DNA of 37,223 nt from Gammaproteobacteria bacterium (GCA_020847075.1 JADLCS010000010.1:1-37223); one strand, 5' to 3'. Positions 24,708-32,352 are shown, numbered from the stretch's first letter. The notes: a model not told the origin generated them from the sequence alone. Program-made: numbers and translations.

Positions 24708-24756
24708 TGAGTCCTTAGTCCTTAGTCCTTAGTCCTTAGTCCTGAGCCCTTATCCT
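24708..24756 (-). repeat. Heptamer array, right arm of element A (TTAGTCC type)
   Basis: In tandem: TGAGTCC, four TTAGTCC (24715-24742), TGAGCCC and TTATCCT. It abuts and slightly overlaps the stop of the minus-strand pentapeptide gene (24755-24757). Seen from that gene it reads GGACTAA repeats right after the stop, as the left arm does for the ROK gene. Confidence 0.88.
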
Positions 24757-25135
24757 ATGTCTTCTCCACCTTGATCCCCAGCCCCGCGAACGTGCCCGTG
24801 GAGGTATGCGCCGCCGGCAGCCGCGCCCCCGCGAGCACGGCGCCGTCCAGCTTCGCGCCGGTGAGATCGGCCTGCGACAGGTCGGCGTCGGTGAGGTCGG
24901 CGCCGGAAAGATCCGCGCCGGCGAGGTTGGCCTGCGCGAGATCGGCGCCGGTGAGCCGGGCGAGACGCAGGTCGGCGTGCGCGAGGTTGGCGCGCGTGAG
25001 CCGGATCCCGCGCAGATCGTACTGCACCAGGTTGGCCTCCGGCAGCTCCGCCGCCGCGAGGTCCGCACCCGCGAGCGTGTCGCCCTCGAGCTGCAGCAGG
25101 CGGATGAAGCCCTTCTTGTCATAGATCTCGATCAT
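24755..25135 (-). CDS. Pentapeptide-repeat protein
   Basis: A 126-aa protein with a quadrilateral beta-helix made of A(D/N)LxX repeats. After a short N-terminus (MIEIYDKKGFIRLLQLEGD), about 17 repeats follow to near residue 105 (for example GADLAQANLAGADLSGADL). Such proteins range from gyrase-protecting mimics to structural modules; nothing here fixes the role. The ATG at 25135 is preferred over a start at 25177, because the latter would place the N-terminus inside the 20-bp inverted-repeat element. It lies between two sugar-kinase genes. Confidence 0.85.
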   Translation of the reverse strand: MIEIYDKKGFIRLLQLEGDTLAGADLAAAELPEANLVQYDLRGIRLTRANLAHADLRLARLTGADLAQANLAGADLSGADLTDADLSQADLTGAKLDGAVLAGARLPAAHTSTGTFAGLGIKVEKT

Positions 25136-25141
25136 GAATTC

Positions 25142-25211
25142 ATCGGGGACAGATTTATTTTCCAGATTCCTTGCCAAGTCAGAGAGTTAAAAAAATAAAT
25201 CTGTCCCCGAT
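25142..25211. repeat. Perfect 20-bp inverted repeat, MITE-like remnant
   Basis: ATCGGGGACAGATTTATTTT (25142-25161) and its exact reverse complement (25192-25211) flank a 30-nt spacer, 70 bp in all. It fills the gap between the kinase stop codon (25213) and the pentapeptide start. Arms of the type AATAAATCTGTCCCC are often seen around REP-associated tyrosine transposase genes in proteobacteria (recalled, not searched). As RNA it would fold into a long hairpin in the pentapeptide leader. Confidence 0.75.
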
Positions 25212-25212
25212 T

Positions 25213-26091
25213 TCAGGCCGGGCCGTTGGTCAATGACGGCAGGCGCAGGCCTTCGACGCCGCATTTCTCGCCCGCGAGCCGGCAGGCGTGCACCAGCGCC
25301 GCGGCCAGTGGCTGGCCGCGCAGGCGGGCATCGATTACGCCGGCATTGAAGGTATCGCCGGCGCCCAGCGTATCCACCACCACCGGGGGCGGACAGGCCG
25401 GGGCGTGCAGTTCGAGGCCAGCGCGATCGACGCCCCAGGCCCCCTGTTCGCCCCAGGCGCACACCAGATCGACGCCGGGCAGTTCGCACCGCAGCCCGCG
25501 CAGAAATGCCTGCGGCGTATCGGCCCGCGTCTGCGCGTACTCGCGCCCGAACAGGATCAGGTCGGCCTGGGCGAACAGGCGTTCGATCCCGTCGCGCGGC
25601 TTCTCCACCTCCAGCGAGCACGGCAGGCGGCCATGCGCCCTGACCCGCCGCAACATCCCGGCGGTCTCCCCGACGTTGCGCCCCTCGAAGTGGCACCAGT
25701 CGTAATGCGACAGGTCGATGCGCTGAAACGCCTCGAACGGGTATTCCGGCAGGGCGCGATAATGCACGATGGTGCGCGAGCCGTTGCGGAGATTATGCAC
25801 GATGTAGGAGATCGGCGTGTGCGCGCCCGCGAACACCCGGCAGGGGGCGATGCCGACGGCATGCGCGGCGAGATCGTCGCGGATATGGCGGCTGTCGGGA
25901 TCGTCGGACAGCGCCCCGGCCAGCGCGCAGCGGTGACCGAGCTGGGACAGCACCGTCAGCGTGTTGGCCGTATTCCCGCCGCGCCGGATCGCCTGGGCGA
26001 CGGCGCGCACCTTGGCGTCCTCCGCGGGATAGCCGTCGACGCTGTTGATGATGTCCAGGGTGGCGATGCCGATGCCCAGGATGTGCGCCAT
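25213..26091 (-). CDS. PfkB-family sugar kinase, ketohexokinase-like
   Basis: A 292-aa ribokinase-fold kinase. RRGGNTANTLTVLSQLG (37-52) and HFEGRN (134-139) closely resemble animal ketohexokinase (GGNASN...VLSLLG and IEGRN), and DTLGAGD (240-246) holds catalytic D246 and the anion hole. KHK phosphorylates fructose at C1; substrate here is inferred only. The start ATG at 26091 has no clear Shine-Dalgarno. It is 25 nt after a small zinc-ribbon membrane gene on the same strand, so co-transcription is likely. Confidence 0.88.
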   Translation of the reverse strand: MAHILGIGIATLDIINSVDGYPAEDAKVRAVAQAIRRGGNTANTLTVLSQLGHRCALAGALSDDPDSRHIRDDLAAHAVGIAPCRVFAGAHTPISYIVHNLRNGSRTIVHYRALPEYPFEAFQRIDLSHYDWCHFEGRNVGETAGMLRRVRAHGRLPCSLEVEKPRDGIERLFAQADLILFGREYAQTRADTPQAFLRGLRCELPGVDLVCAWGEQGAWGVDRAGLELHAPACPPPVVVDTLGAGDTFNAGVIDARLRGQPLAAALVHACRLAGEKCGVEGLRLPSLTNGPA

Positions 26092-26116
26092 GGCGGAGCG
26101 GGCCGTCCCGGACGCG

Positions 26117-26416
26117 TCACGGCCCCTTCGGGCGCAACACCGAAAGCGGCATATAACGGATATTGAGGAAATCGAGCAGCAGCCAGACCGGCACCAGATA
26201 CAGCAACGGCAGGAAGCTGTGCTCGAACCAGGCCCAGAAGCCGAACCACGCCGCGGCCCATACATAGATCATGGACGCGAGCATCAGCAGCCACGGCTGG
26301 GCGCACAAACGGGCGCCGCAGTTCGGACACGCGATGACGCGCCACATCCCGGCGCGGTACTTGTCCGCCGGCGGGATCGCCTCTTGCTTGCAGCTCGGGC
26401 AGGGATACGGTTTCAT
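26117..26416 (-). CDS. Small zinc-ribbon membrane protein (99 aa)
   Basis: A 99-aa protein with an N-terminal zinc ribbon (C6PSC9 and C30PNC33) and two hydrophobic helices (about 41-62 and 68-85). A basic stretch (RPKGP) ends the chain. This layout resembles DUF983-like zinc-ribbon membrane proteins, but I do not recognise a named family. It is upstream of the ketohexokinase-like gene in the same direction and divergent from the ankyrin lipoprotein. Confidence 0.7.
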   Translation of the reverse strand: MKPYPCPSCKQEAIPPADKYRAGMWRVIACPNCGARLCAQPWLLMLASMIYVWAAAWFGFWAWFEHSFLPLLYLVPVWLLLDFLNIRYMPLSVLRPKGP

Positions 26417-26512
26417 GGATCGGTCGGGCGGTGGAACACCATGCGCCCATGATAACCGGCACCCCCCCGCCCAGACCAGCCGTGGCGGCAAATGGTGGTA
26501 AAATCCCCGGAC

Positions 26513-27055
26513 ATGAACCCGAGACATTCCGCATCGATCACCCTGCTCCTCGGCCTGCTCCTGCTCGGCGGCTGCGACAACAATACACCCCTGATGAAGG
26601 CGGTGATGCACGAGGATCTCGCCGAAGTGCGGAAACTCGCCGCGAAGGACGAGGTCAATGCACGCAACAGTTACGGCTGGACGGCGCTGACCCATGCCGC
26701 GCGCCTCGGGAACATCGAGCTCATGACATTGCTGCTCGACCGCGGCGCGGACATCGACGCGCAGGACGAGTCGGGTGCGACGGCGCTGATCCGCGCCAGC
26801 ACCAAGGGAAACACTGAAGCGGTCAAACTGCTGCTCGCGCGCGGCGCCGACGTCACACTGACGGACCGGACGGGATCGAGCGCGCTGCACTGGGCGGCGA
26901 ACCGCGACTACATCGACATCGTGCAGGCGCTGGTCGCCGCCGGCGCCGACCTCGGCGCGCGCAACGAACAGGGCATGACACCGATGATGGCGGCGATGAA
27001 CAAGGGCCACAACAACATCGCCCTGCTGCTGCAGCGCGCCGGCGCGCGTGAATAG
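26513..27055 (+). CDS. Ankyrin-repeat lipoprotein
   Basis: A 180-aa secreted protein. The signal ends in lipobox LGGC with lipidated Cys21, then about five ankyrin repeats fill residues 25-175 (for example [22 protein letters not shown] and [19 protein letters not shown]). Periplasmic ankyrin proteins often bind partners such as catalase or toxins, but none is evident. The start at ATG 26513 gives a complete lipoprotein signal. Its last 8 nt overlap the start of nfi (GTGAATAG), implying translational coupling. TAAAAT at 26499-26504 could be a -10 but would leave almost no leader. Confidence 0.9.
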   Translation: MNPRHSASITLLLGLLLLGGCDNNTPLMKAVMHEDLAEVRKLAAKDEVNARNSYGWTALTHAARLGNIELMTLLLDRGADIDAQDESGATALIRASTKGNTEAVKLLLARGADVTLTDRTGSSALHWAANRDYIDIVQALVAAGADLGARNEQGMTPMMAAMNKGHNNIALLLQRAGARE

Positions 27056-27731
27056 CGGCGCGATCCGCCACCCCTGGGACCTCGCCCCCGCGGAGGCGAT
27101 ACGCCTGCAGAAACAGTTGAGCGCGCGGGTCCGGCGCGAGGATGCGCTCGGTCCGGTGCGCCACGTGGCCGGGGTGGACGTCGGCTTCGAGGCCGGCAAC
27201 ACGGTGACACGCGCCGCGGTGGTGGTGCTGGAGTTTCCCTCGCTCACGGTGGTCGAACGGGTGCTGGCGCGACGCCCGACGACGTTTCCCTATATCCCTG
27301 GCCTGCTGTCCTTCCGCGAACTGCCCGCCGTGCTCGACGCCTTCGAGCGCCTCAGCGTCCAGCCCGATCTGATCCTGTGCGACGGCCAGGGCATCGCGCA
27401 CCCACGCCGGCTCGGCATCGCCAGCCACCTGGGGATCTGGCTCGACCGCCCGACCATCGGCGTGGGCAAGAGCCGATTGATCGGCGCCCATGAGGACGTC
27501 CCGCCCGAGAAGGGCGCGCAGCGCCCGCTCATGGACCGCGACGAATGCATCGGCGCGGTGCTGCGCACGCGCACGGGCGTGCACCCGCTCTACATCTCGC
27601 CCGGCCACCGCGTCAGCCTGCCGACCGCCGTCGACTACGTGCTGCGCTGTACCACGCGCTACCGCCTGCCGGAGACGACGCGGGCCGCGCACAAACTCGC
27701 CTCCCTCGAGAAGGAATCCGCCGACCCGTAG
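27048..27731 (+). CDS. nfi: Endonuclease V (deoxyinosine 3' endonuclease)
   Basis: A 227-aa repair nuclease that cuts DNA one base 3' of deoxyinosine. D44 (VAGVDVGF) and D112 ([12 protein letters not shown]) are metal-binding residues. [11 protein letters not shown] (81-91) is the wedge and base-recognition motif, and GVGKSRL and the C-terminal SPGHRVSL block are also conserved. It starts with GTG at 27048 inside the end of the ankyrin gene and has no Shine-Dalgarno of its own. Length matches the family (E. coli 223 aa). Confidence 0.96.
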   Translation: MNSGAIRHPWDLAPAEAIRLQKQLSARVRREDALGPVRHVAGVDVGFEAGNTVTRAAVVVLEFPSLTVVERVLARRPTTFPYIPGLLSFRELPAVLDAFERLSVQPDLILCDGQGIAHPRRLGIASHLGIWLDRPTIGVGKSRLIGAHEDVPPEKGAQRPLMDRDECIGAVLRTRTGVHPLYISPGHRVSLPTAVDYVLRCTTRYRLPETTRAAHKLASLEKESADP

Positions 27732-27813
27732 GCCGGGCGGAATGAAGTGACTCCAACGTGAATCGGGCGGCGAGCCGGCGCGGATCGCTCTCGCCTTCGG
27801 CAACGCGCCCGCC

Positions 27814-28162
27814 TCAGACCTCCGGAAGGGTCAGCCAGACGATGTCGCCGGCCTCACCCGCGATCAGCAGGCGGCGCCCGCCCGGAGAGAACGCGAGCGC
27901 CGTCATCGCCCCCCGCCCGGACCGTTTGAGCGGAATCACCAGGGGGTCCCGCTCCAGCGAGGTCAGCAGGGTCAAGCCGTCCTGGAAACCCACGGCCACA
28001 TAGGGATACAAGGGATGCGCGGGCCACCACGGTGGAAGACTGCCGGCCGCCCGCCGCGACCTCCAGGGGCGCCTTGCCCATCGGTCCGTCCACGTCATCG
28101 AACGGCCAGCAGACGGCCTGACTCGCGCCGCTGGTGACCAGATAGCCGGTCAACAGGGTCAC
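27814..28162 (-). pseudogene. WD40-repeat protein remnant, 5'-truncated and frameshifted
   Basis: Two overlapping frames together read like the last two blades of a WD40 protein. One gives TGYLVTSGASQAVCWPFDD and GPMGKAPLEVAAGG, the other HPLYPYVAVGFQDGLTLL and AMTALAFSPGGRRLLIAG to the stop. A single extra base in the GGG at 28021-28023 explains the switch: without it the text runs VVAAHPLYPYVAVGF. The N-terminal two-thirds of a normal protein (about 330 aa) is missing, the reading frame beginning right after the znuA stop. WD40 proteins of this type occur beside zinc-transport and COG0523 genes in other proteobacteria (recalled). An assembly error could cause the shift but not the truncation. 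Confidence 0.7.
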
Positions 28163-28180
28163 GGGGGCCTCACGGTCGCC

Positions 28181-29098
28181 TCACTTCCCGCCCAGGGCGG
28201 CCGCGATGGTGGACACGTTGTGGCGCATCATGTCGAGGTAGGTGCCGGCGGGTTCGCCTTGCTCCGACAGGGCGTCCGAATAGAGCCGGCCGCCCGGCTT
28301 CAGCCCCGTTTCCCGTCCGATCTGCTCGAGCAGGCGCGGATCGGAAATGTTTTCCACGAACAGCGCCCCCGCGCCGTCGTCGCGGATCTGCCGGATGATG
28401 CGGGCCACGTCGGCCGCGCTGGCTTCGGACTCGGTGCTGACGCCCTGCGGGGCCAGGAACTCGACGCCGTATTCATGTGCGAAATACCCGAAGGCGTCGT
28501 GCGAGGTGATGATCCTCCGCTTCGCCGTCGGGATACGTCCCAGCACGGCGCGGATCTCCATGTCCAGTTCCTCCAGCGCGGCGCCGTAGCGCGCCGCGTT
28601 CTCCCGATAGACCGGGCATCCCGCGGCGTCGATCCGGCACAGGCCGTCCCGGATGTTGCCCACGTAGAGGAGCGCATTGGGCACGCTCTGCCAGGCATGG
28701 GGATCGACGGCCCCGTGCGAGGACTCACCCGCCTCCTCTTCTTCACCCGCGATCGCCTCGATGCCTTCCGAGGCGTTGACGACCACGGCCCTGGAACCGC
28801 TCGCCTCGATCAGCCGGGTAAACCAGCCCTCGAACCCCAGGCCGTTTATGAACACCGCCTTCGCGCCGGCCACCGCGCGGGCGTCGGCCGGCGTGGGCTG
28901 GTAGACATGCGCGTCGCCGTCGGGCCCCACCAGGGTGACGACGCTCACCCGGTCTCCGCCGACCTCGCTCACCCAGTCCCCGAGAATGCTGAACGAGGCC
29001 ACCACCGGGACCGCGTCCTTCGCCGACGACGCCATGGGCGCGCACAGGGCCGCCAGAATGATCAATACCGCCTTTCCTACCAAGCCTTTCCGTATCAT
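28181..29098 (-). CDS. znuA: Zinc ABC transporter substrate-binding protein (ZnuA/TroA family)
   Basis: A 305-aa periplasmic metal-binding protein. A signal peptide (about 1-29) precedes the two-lobed TroA fold. Ligands align as H64 (GDAHVYQPTP), H134 (DPHAWQS), H200 (ITSHDAFGYF) and D275 (YSDALSE). A third His rather than Glu is the zinc-type pattern. The usual His-rich loop of ZnuA is replaced by a short acidic one (GEEEEAGESSHG, near 118-129). The ATG at 29098 is chosen because GAGGTGG lies just upstream. It is last in the znuC-znuB-znuA order, with a 43-nt gap after znuB. Confidence 0.9.
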   Translation of the reverse strand: MIRKGLVGKAVLIILAALCAPMASSAKDAVPVVASFSILGDWVSEVGGDRVSVVTLVGPDGDAHVYQPTPADARAVAGAKAVFINGLGFEGWFTRLIEASGSRAVVVNASEGIEAIAGEEEEAGESSHGAVDPHAWQSVPNALLYVGNIRDGLCRIDAAGCPVYRENAARYGAALEELDMEIRAVLGRIPTAKRRIITSHDAFGYFAHEYGVEFLAPQGVSTESEASAADVARIIRQIRDDGAGALFVENISDPRLLEQIGRETGLKPGGRLYSDALSEQGEPAGTYLDMMRHNVSTIAAALGGK

Positions 29099-29141
29099 GA
29101 AATCCACCTCGCTACGTTGAACACCACTTCGAACAGATCCC

Positions 29142-30017
29142 TCAGGCCTCGAGATGCGTCCGCTTCCGGAGCCAGGCCGTTACGATCCCCCGCGGACCGA
29201 ACAGCAGGGAAGCGATGAACACGAGGCCGGCGGAGAGAATGATGGCGGGCCCGGAAGGCACGCTCGCGTGATAGGAGAACAGCAGCCCGGCGACGCCGCT
29301 GGCCACGCCCGTGATCACCGCCGCCGCCAGCAGGCCCGCGACGTCGCGCGCCCAGAAACGCGCCGTTATCGCCGGCAGGATCATGATCCCGACGGCCATC
29401 AGGGTGCCCAGCGCCTGAAATCCGCCGACCAGATTGATGACCACCAGCGCGAGAAAGCCGTGATGGGCCAGGGGACTGAGGCGGCTGACCGAACGCAGAA
29501 ACCCGGGGTCGACGCACTCCAGAACCAGCGGCCGGTAGAGCATGGCGAGCGCGACCAGGGTGATGGATGCGATGCCCGCGAGCAGGAGGAGCGCCGCGTC
29601 GTCGAGCGCGAGCACGGTGCCGAACAGCACGTGCAGCAGGTCCACGTTGCTGCCGTGGGTCGACACGATGAGCACGCCGAGCGCGAGCGATATCAGGTAG
29701 AAGCCGGCCAGACTGGCGTCCTCGCGCAACAGGGTACCGCGGGCGACGAACCCCGAGGCCAGCGCGACCGCCAGGCCGGCCAGCGCACCGCCGAACGTCA
29801 TGGCCCCGAGCGACAGTCCGGAGGCGAGAAACCCGAGCGCGGTGCCCGGCAGGATCGCATGGGCCATCGCGTCGCCCATCAAGCTCATCCTCCGCAGGGT
29901 CAGAAAGACGCCGACCGGCGCCGCGCCGAGCGACAGCGCGAGGCATCCCGCCAGGGCGCGCCGCATGAAGGAAAATTCCAGGAAGGGCGCGAATATCATC
30001 TGATGCAGGTCGTGCAT
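29142..30017 (-). CDS. znuB: Zinc ABC transporter permease (ABC-3 family)
   Basis: A 291-aa inner-membrane permease with about eight to nine helices. The RRMSLMGDAMAHAILPGTALGF block is the ABC-3 signature near the first cytoplasmic loop, and LGVLIVS, GFQALGTLMAVGIMILPAITA are typical later segments. It forms the zinc channel with ZnuC driving it. GAGGAGAGG precedes the ATG at 30017, which is 11 nt after the znuC stop, so the two are tightly co-translated. Confidence 0.92.
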   Translation of the reverse strand: MHDLHQMIFAPFLEFSFMRRALAGCLALSLGAAPVGVFLTLRRMSLMGDAMAHAILPGTALGFLASGLSLGAMTFGGALAGLAVALASGFVARGTLLREDASLAGFYLISLALGVLIVSTHGSNVDLLHVLFGTVLALDDAALLLLAGIASITLVALAMLYRPLVLECVDPGFLRSVSRLSPLAHHGFLALVVINLVGGFQALGTLMAVGIMILPAITARFWARDVAGLLAAAVITGVASGVAGLLFSYHASVPSGPAIILSAGLVFIASLLFGPRGIVTAWLRKRTHLEA

Positions 30018-30028
30018 GCCGCCTCTCC

Positions 30029-30772
30029 TCATGCACGCCGCCGGCACACGGCGGCGTCCTCGTCGAAGGCCTCGTTGAGGCGCCGCGCGCGCAACAGGTT
30101 CTCCGCCGTCAGGACCTCCCCCGTCGGCCCGCATCCGATCAGTTCCCGGGACATGAGCAGGGTCTCGGGGAAGTGGCTGCGCACCTGCTCGAGGTCGTGC
30201 AGCACGGCGATGATCGTCCGCTCCTCCCGGTGCCAGCGCTCGATCAGCGCCATCAGGTCCCGGGCCGTCCTGGCGTCGACCGAATTGAACGGCTCGTCGA
30301 GCAGGATTAGCGGCGCGTCCTGCAGCAGCAGGCGCGCGAACAGCAGGCGTTGGAACTGGCCGCCGGAAAGCGCGCCGATGTCGCGGCGGGCGAAGCCCGC
30401 GAGCCCGACGGCGGACAGGGCCTCCAGCACCCGGCGCCCCGCCGCGCCCCGCACCCCGCCGAACGCGCCGATCTCGCGCCACAGCCCCATCGCCACCAGA
30501 TCGAACACCGTGACGGGAAAACCGCGGTCGATGTCCGCCTGCTGCGGCAGGTAGGCGATGTCGCGACCGAGATCCGCGTCCAGGCGAATATACCCCTCCA
30601 GTGGTCTCAGCTCTCCGAGGATTCCCTTCAGCAGCGTGGACTTCCCGGCCCCGTTCGGACCCACCATGGCGATCAGCGCGCCGCGCCGGACCCGCGCGTT
30701 GACGTGATGCACGGCCGGATGACGCTCATAACCGAGCGTCAGATTGACGAATTCGACCGCCGGCCGGCTCAT
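30029..30772 (-). CDS. znuC: Zinc ABC transporter ATP-binding protein
   Basis: A 247-aa ATPase subunit. Walker A GPNGAGKST (38-46), Q-loop YLPQQADIDRGFPVTV, ABC signature LSGGQFQR, Walker B LILLDEP and the H-loop LHDLEQV are all intact. The Q-loop segment is typical of the metal-importing ABC-3 group. It starts 9 nt after the stop of a 42-aa membrane peptide gene whose stop lies in its Shine-Dalgarno (TGAGGGCG). Expression is probably Zur-controlled from the boxes at 30988-31026. Confidence 0.94.
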   Translation of the reverse strand: MSRPAVEFVNLTLGYERHPAVHHVNARVRRGALIAMVGPNGAGKSTLLKGILGELRPLEGYIRLDADLGRDIAYLPQQADIDRGFPVTVFDLVAMGLWREIGAFGGVRGAAGRRVLEALSAVGLAGFARRDIGALSGGQFQRLLFARLLLQDAPLILLDEPFNSVDARTARDLMALIERWHREERTIIAVLHDLEQVRSHFPETLLMSRELIGCGPTGEVLTAENLLRARRLNEAFDEDAAVCRRRA

Positions 30773-30781
30773 GCATCGCCC

Positions 30782-30910
30782 TCAAGACAGCGCCCACAGC
30801 ACGGCGAGCCACAGCGGGCCCAGCAGGGCGGCGCTCACGAGCAGCCGGGTGACCACGCCATATCCGATCAGCGACCCGCCGGGCATGCTTCTGTTTCTAT
30901 CTATCGCCAT
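30782..30910 (-). CDS. Small single-pass membrane protein (42 aa) leading the znu operon
   Basis: A 42-residue frame with a polar N-terminus (MAIDRNRSMPGG) and one strong membrane helix (VVTRLLVSAALLGPLWLAVLWAL, 21-41 approximately). Its TGA overlaps the Shine-Dalgarno of znuC, which suggests real, coupled translation. GGTGG lies directly before the ATG, rather close. It is the first frame behind the Zur-boxed promoter. A GTG at 30967 would extend it by 19 residues. Function is unknown; a helper of ZnuABC is an inference from position only. Confidence 0.5.
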   Translation of the reverse strand: MAIDRNRSMPGGSLIGYGVVTRLLVSAALLGPLWLAVLWALS

Positions 30911-30987
30911 TCCACCAACGTCCCCACCGCCTGCGCGATCGCATCCCCTGGAATTCTGGTCGTCCACCCGGGGTGGATTTTCAAATA

Positions 30988-31002
30988 TGTTATAGTATTA
31001 CA
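30988..31002. promoter_or_regulatory. Zur box 1 of the znu operon
   Basis: TGTTATAGTATTACA matches the TGTTATAnTATAACA core of gammaproteobacterial Zur sites with one mismatch. It covers the -10 of the minus-strand promoter (TATAAC), so Zur binding would block znu transcription. Confidence 0.7.
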
Positions 31003-31016
31003 ATTACTGATTGCAA
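30989..31016 (-). promoter_or_regulatory. znu operon promoter
   Basis: On the minus strand TTGCAA (31016-31011), 16 nt, then TATAAC (30994-30989). The predicted start is near 30982, giving a leader of about 72 nt to the 42-aa gene. A short palindrome (TCCACCC-G-GGGTGGA, 30963-30977) lies in the leader. The remainder of 31027-31156 up to zur shows nothing. Confidence 0.6.
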
Positions 31017-31026
31017 CACTATTACA
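31012..31026. promoter_or_regulatory. Zur box 2 of the znu operon (weaker)
   Basis: TGCAACACTATTACA keeps the outer TG/CA and the TATTACA half of a Zur box but the other half is degenerate. Its centre is 24 bp from that of box 1, and it overlaps the -35, so two dimers could sit side by side. Confidence 0.4.
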
Positions 31027-31156
31027 TTAAAGAGGACGGACGGCATCAGGGCGGAACCCAGCGACGGGTCACGCACCCGGCCGGCGGAGACGGCGTATGG
31101 TGAACGGCGGACGGCCGGCGCGCGAGATCAGGACGCCGGCGACGGGATGATGCGGT

Positions 31157-31609
31157 CTATCCGGCGCCGCAGTCGCGGCACAGGCCATGCGCCTCGATGG
31201 TCTGGCTGAGCCGGGTGAAACCCGCAGCCTTGGCCTTTTTGTCCAGTTGATCGGCGATGTCCGGCACTTCCACTTCTTTGACCTCGCCGCAATTCTCGCA
31301 GATGATCAACTGCGCCTGGTGCTTGCGCTCGGGATGCCAGCACACGACAAAGGCGTTCAGGGATTCGATGCGGTGGATGAACCCGTGCTCGCGCAGGAAT
31401 TCCAGTGCGCGGTAGACCGTGATGATCTTGGAATCGGGATCCGACTTCTGCAGGTCGGCCAGCAGCTCATAGGCGCCGACGGCCTTGTTCTTTCTGGCCA
31501 TCAGCCGCAGAATCTCGCGTCGGATCGGCGTCAGGCGCAACTTCCGATCCTGACTGATGCCGGCGACCTCGTCGATGAGCGCGCCGGAACGGTTTCTGGT
31601 CTTTTTCAT
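31157..31609 (-). CDS. zur: Zinc uptake regulator (Fur family)
   Basis: A 150-aa Fur-family repressor that uses Zn2+ as corepressor. The winged helix with LTPIRREILRLM and ITVYRALEFLREHGFIHRI comes first. The structural zinc site is C104xxC107 (CENC) with C144xxC147 (CRDC). C90-W-H92 and H97 form the sensory-site segment typical of Zur rather than Fur (Fur would show an HHDH-like His cluster). GGGTGAG is upstream of the ATG at 31609. It lies 82 nt downstream of sufE, probably in one operon behind the Zur box at 32265, and is followed by the znu operon it is expected to control. Confidence 0.9.
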   Translation of the reverse strand: MKKTRNRSGALIDEVAGISQDRKLRLTPIRREILRLMARKNKAVGAYELLADLQKSDPDSKIITVYRALEFLREHGFIHRIESLNAFVVCWHPERKHQAQLIICENCGEVKEVEVPDIADQLDKKAKAAGFTRLSQTIEAHGLCRDCGAG

Positions 31610-31691
31610 ATCTCACCCCGTCCGGAGACTTCCCTCCGTCGCCAGCAACGAAGGAAGTGCAGAAGGATTTTATGAAGAATCCGGGACCGCC

Positions 31692-32180
31692 TCACGTCGC
31701 GGCCCCGCCCATATCCCCGGGCTCCGCCCCAGCCGGAGATGCCGCCGCGGAACGGGACAGCGCCTCCTGGCCATCCCGCTGGATGCGCAGCACCATGTGA
31801 TGAAGCCCGTTGCTCCGCATCGGGCTCAGGTGCGCGGACAGCCCGAGCGCACGCAGAAACCCGGGCGACGTGCCGACGACCTCGACGGGGCTGCGGCCGT
31901 CATAGACGGCCAGCAGCAAGGCGATCAGGCCGCTGACGATCATCGCGTCGCTCGCGGCGCGATAACGCATGACGCCGTGCTCGTAACGACTGGCCAGCCA
32001 TACATGGGACTGGCAGCCGTGGATCCGGTGCGCATCGGTCCGCAACTCCTCCGGCAACGGCGGGAGCCGCTGACCCAGCCGGATGATATGGCGGTATCGT
32101 TCATCCCAGTCCCCGAGGGCGTCGAAGGTCTCGATCAGGCCCGCGATGACCGCATCGATGGAAGGCGTGTCCGTCGTCAT
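31692..32180 (-). CDS. sufE: SufE/CsdE-like cysteine desulfuration protein
   Basis: A 162-aa sulfur-transfer protein. C56 in RIHGCQSHVWL is the persulfide-carrying Cys; DDWDERYRHII-like GDWDERYRHIIRLG and LPPLPEELR are family blocks. SufE takes sulfane sulfur from SufS for Fe-S cluster assembly. The ATG at 32180 is preferred because the SufE fold begins there; an upstream ATG at 32252 (plus 24 aa) is possible. No sufS or sufBCD is in the window. Its placement between a Zur box and zur is unusual and suggests zinc-linked control. Confidence 0.88.
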   Translation of the reverse strand: MTTDTPSIDAVIAGLIETFDALGDWDERYRHIIRLGQRLPPLPEELRTDAHRIHGCQSHVWLASRYEHGVMRYRAASDAMIVSGLIALLLAVYDGRSPVEVVGTSPGFLRALGLSAHLSPMRSNGLHHMVLRIQRDGQEALSRSAAASPAGAEPGDMGGAAT

Positions 32181-32264
32181 GAGCCGTGGCCAGTCATCCC
32201 CGGGATATCGATATAGAGTCAGCAGGTCGTTCAATACCGTCGCGCCGGCCATCCCGTCATGGAC

Positions 32265-32279
32265 TGTTATGTTATAACA
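32265..32279. promoter_or_regulatory. Zur box upstream of sufE-zur
   Basis: TGTTATGTTATAACA differs from TGTTATAnTATAACA at one position, the best Zur-box match in the window. It is 85 bp before the sufE start and contains TATAAC on the minus strand as a possible -10. It lies downstream of the DUF1007 gene, so sufE and then zur are the natural targets (autoregulation). Confidence 0.65.
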
Positions 32280-32352
32280 CCCAGGGCCAGCGACCAAACA
32301 CGGCGGGACGCGTCCGATCCCCTCGCGATCGGGCGCGCCGGACTCCGGCCCG

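Noticed and set aside
24522-24756. CRISPR-like array
   Set aside because: Repeat units are only 7 nt, contiguous without unique spacers, and inverted around a palindrome.
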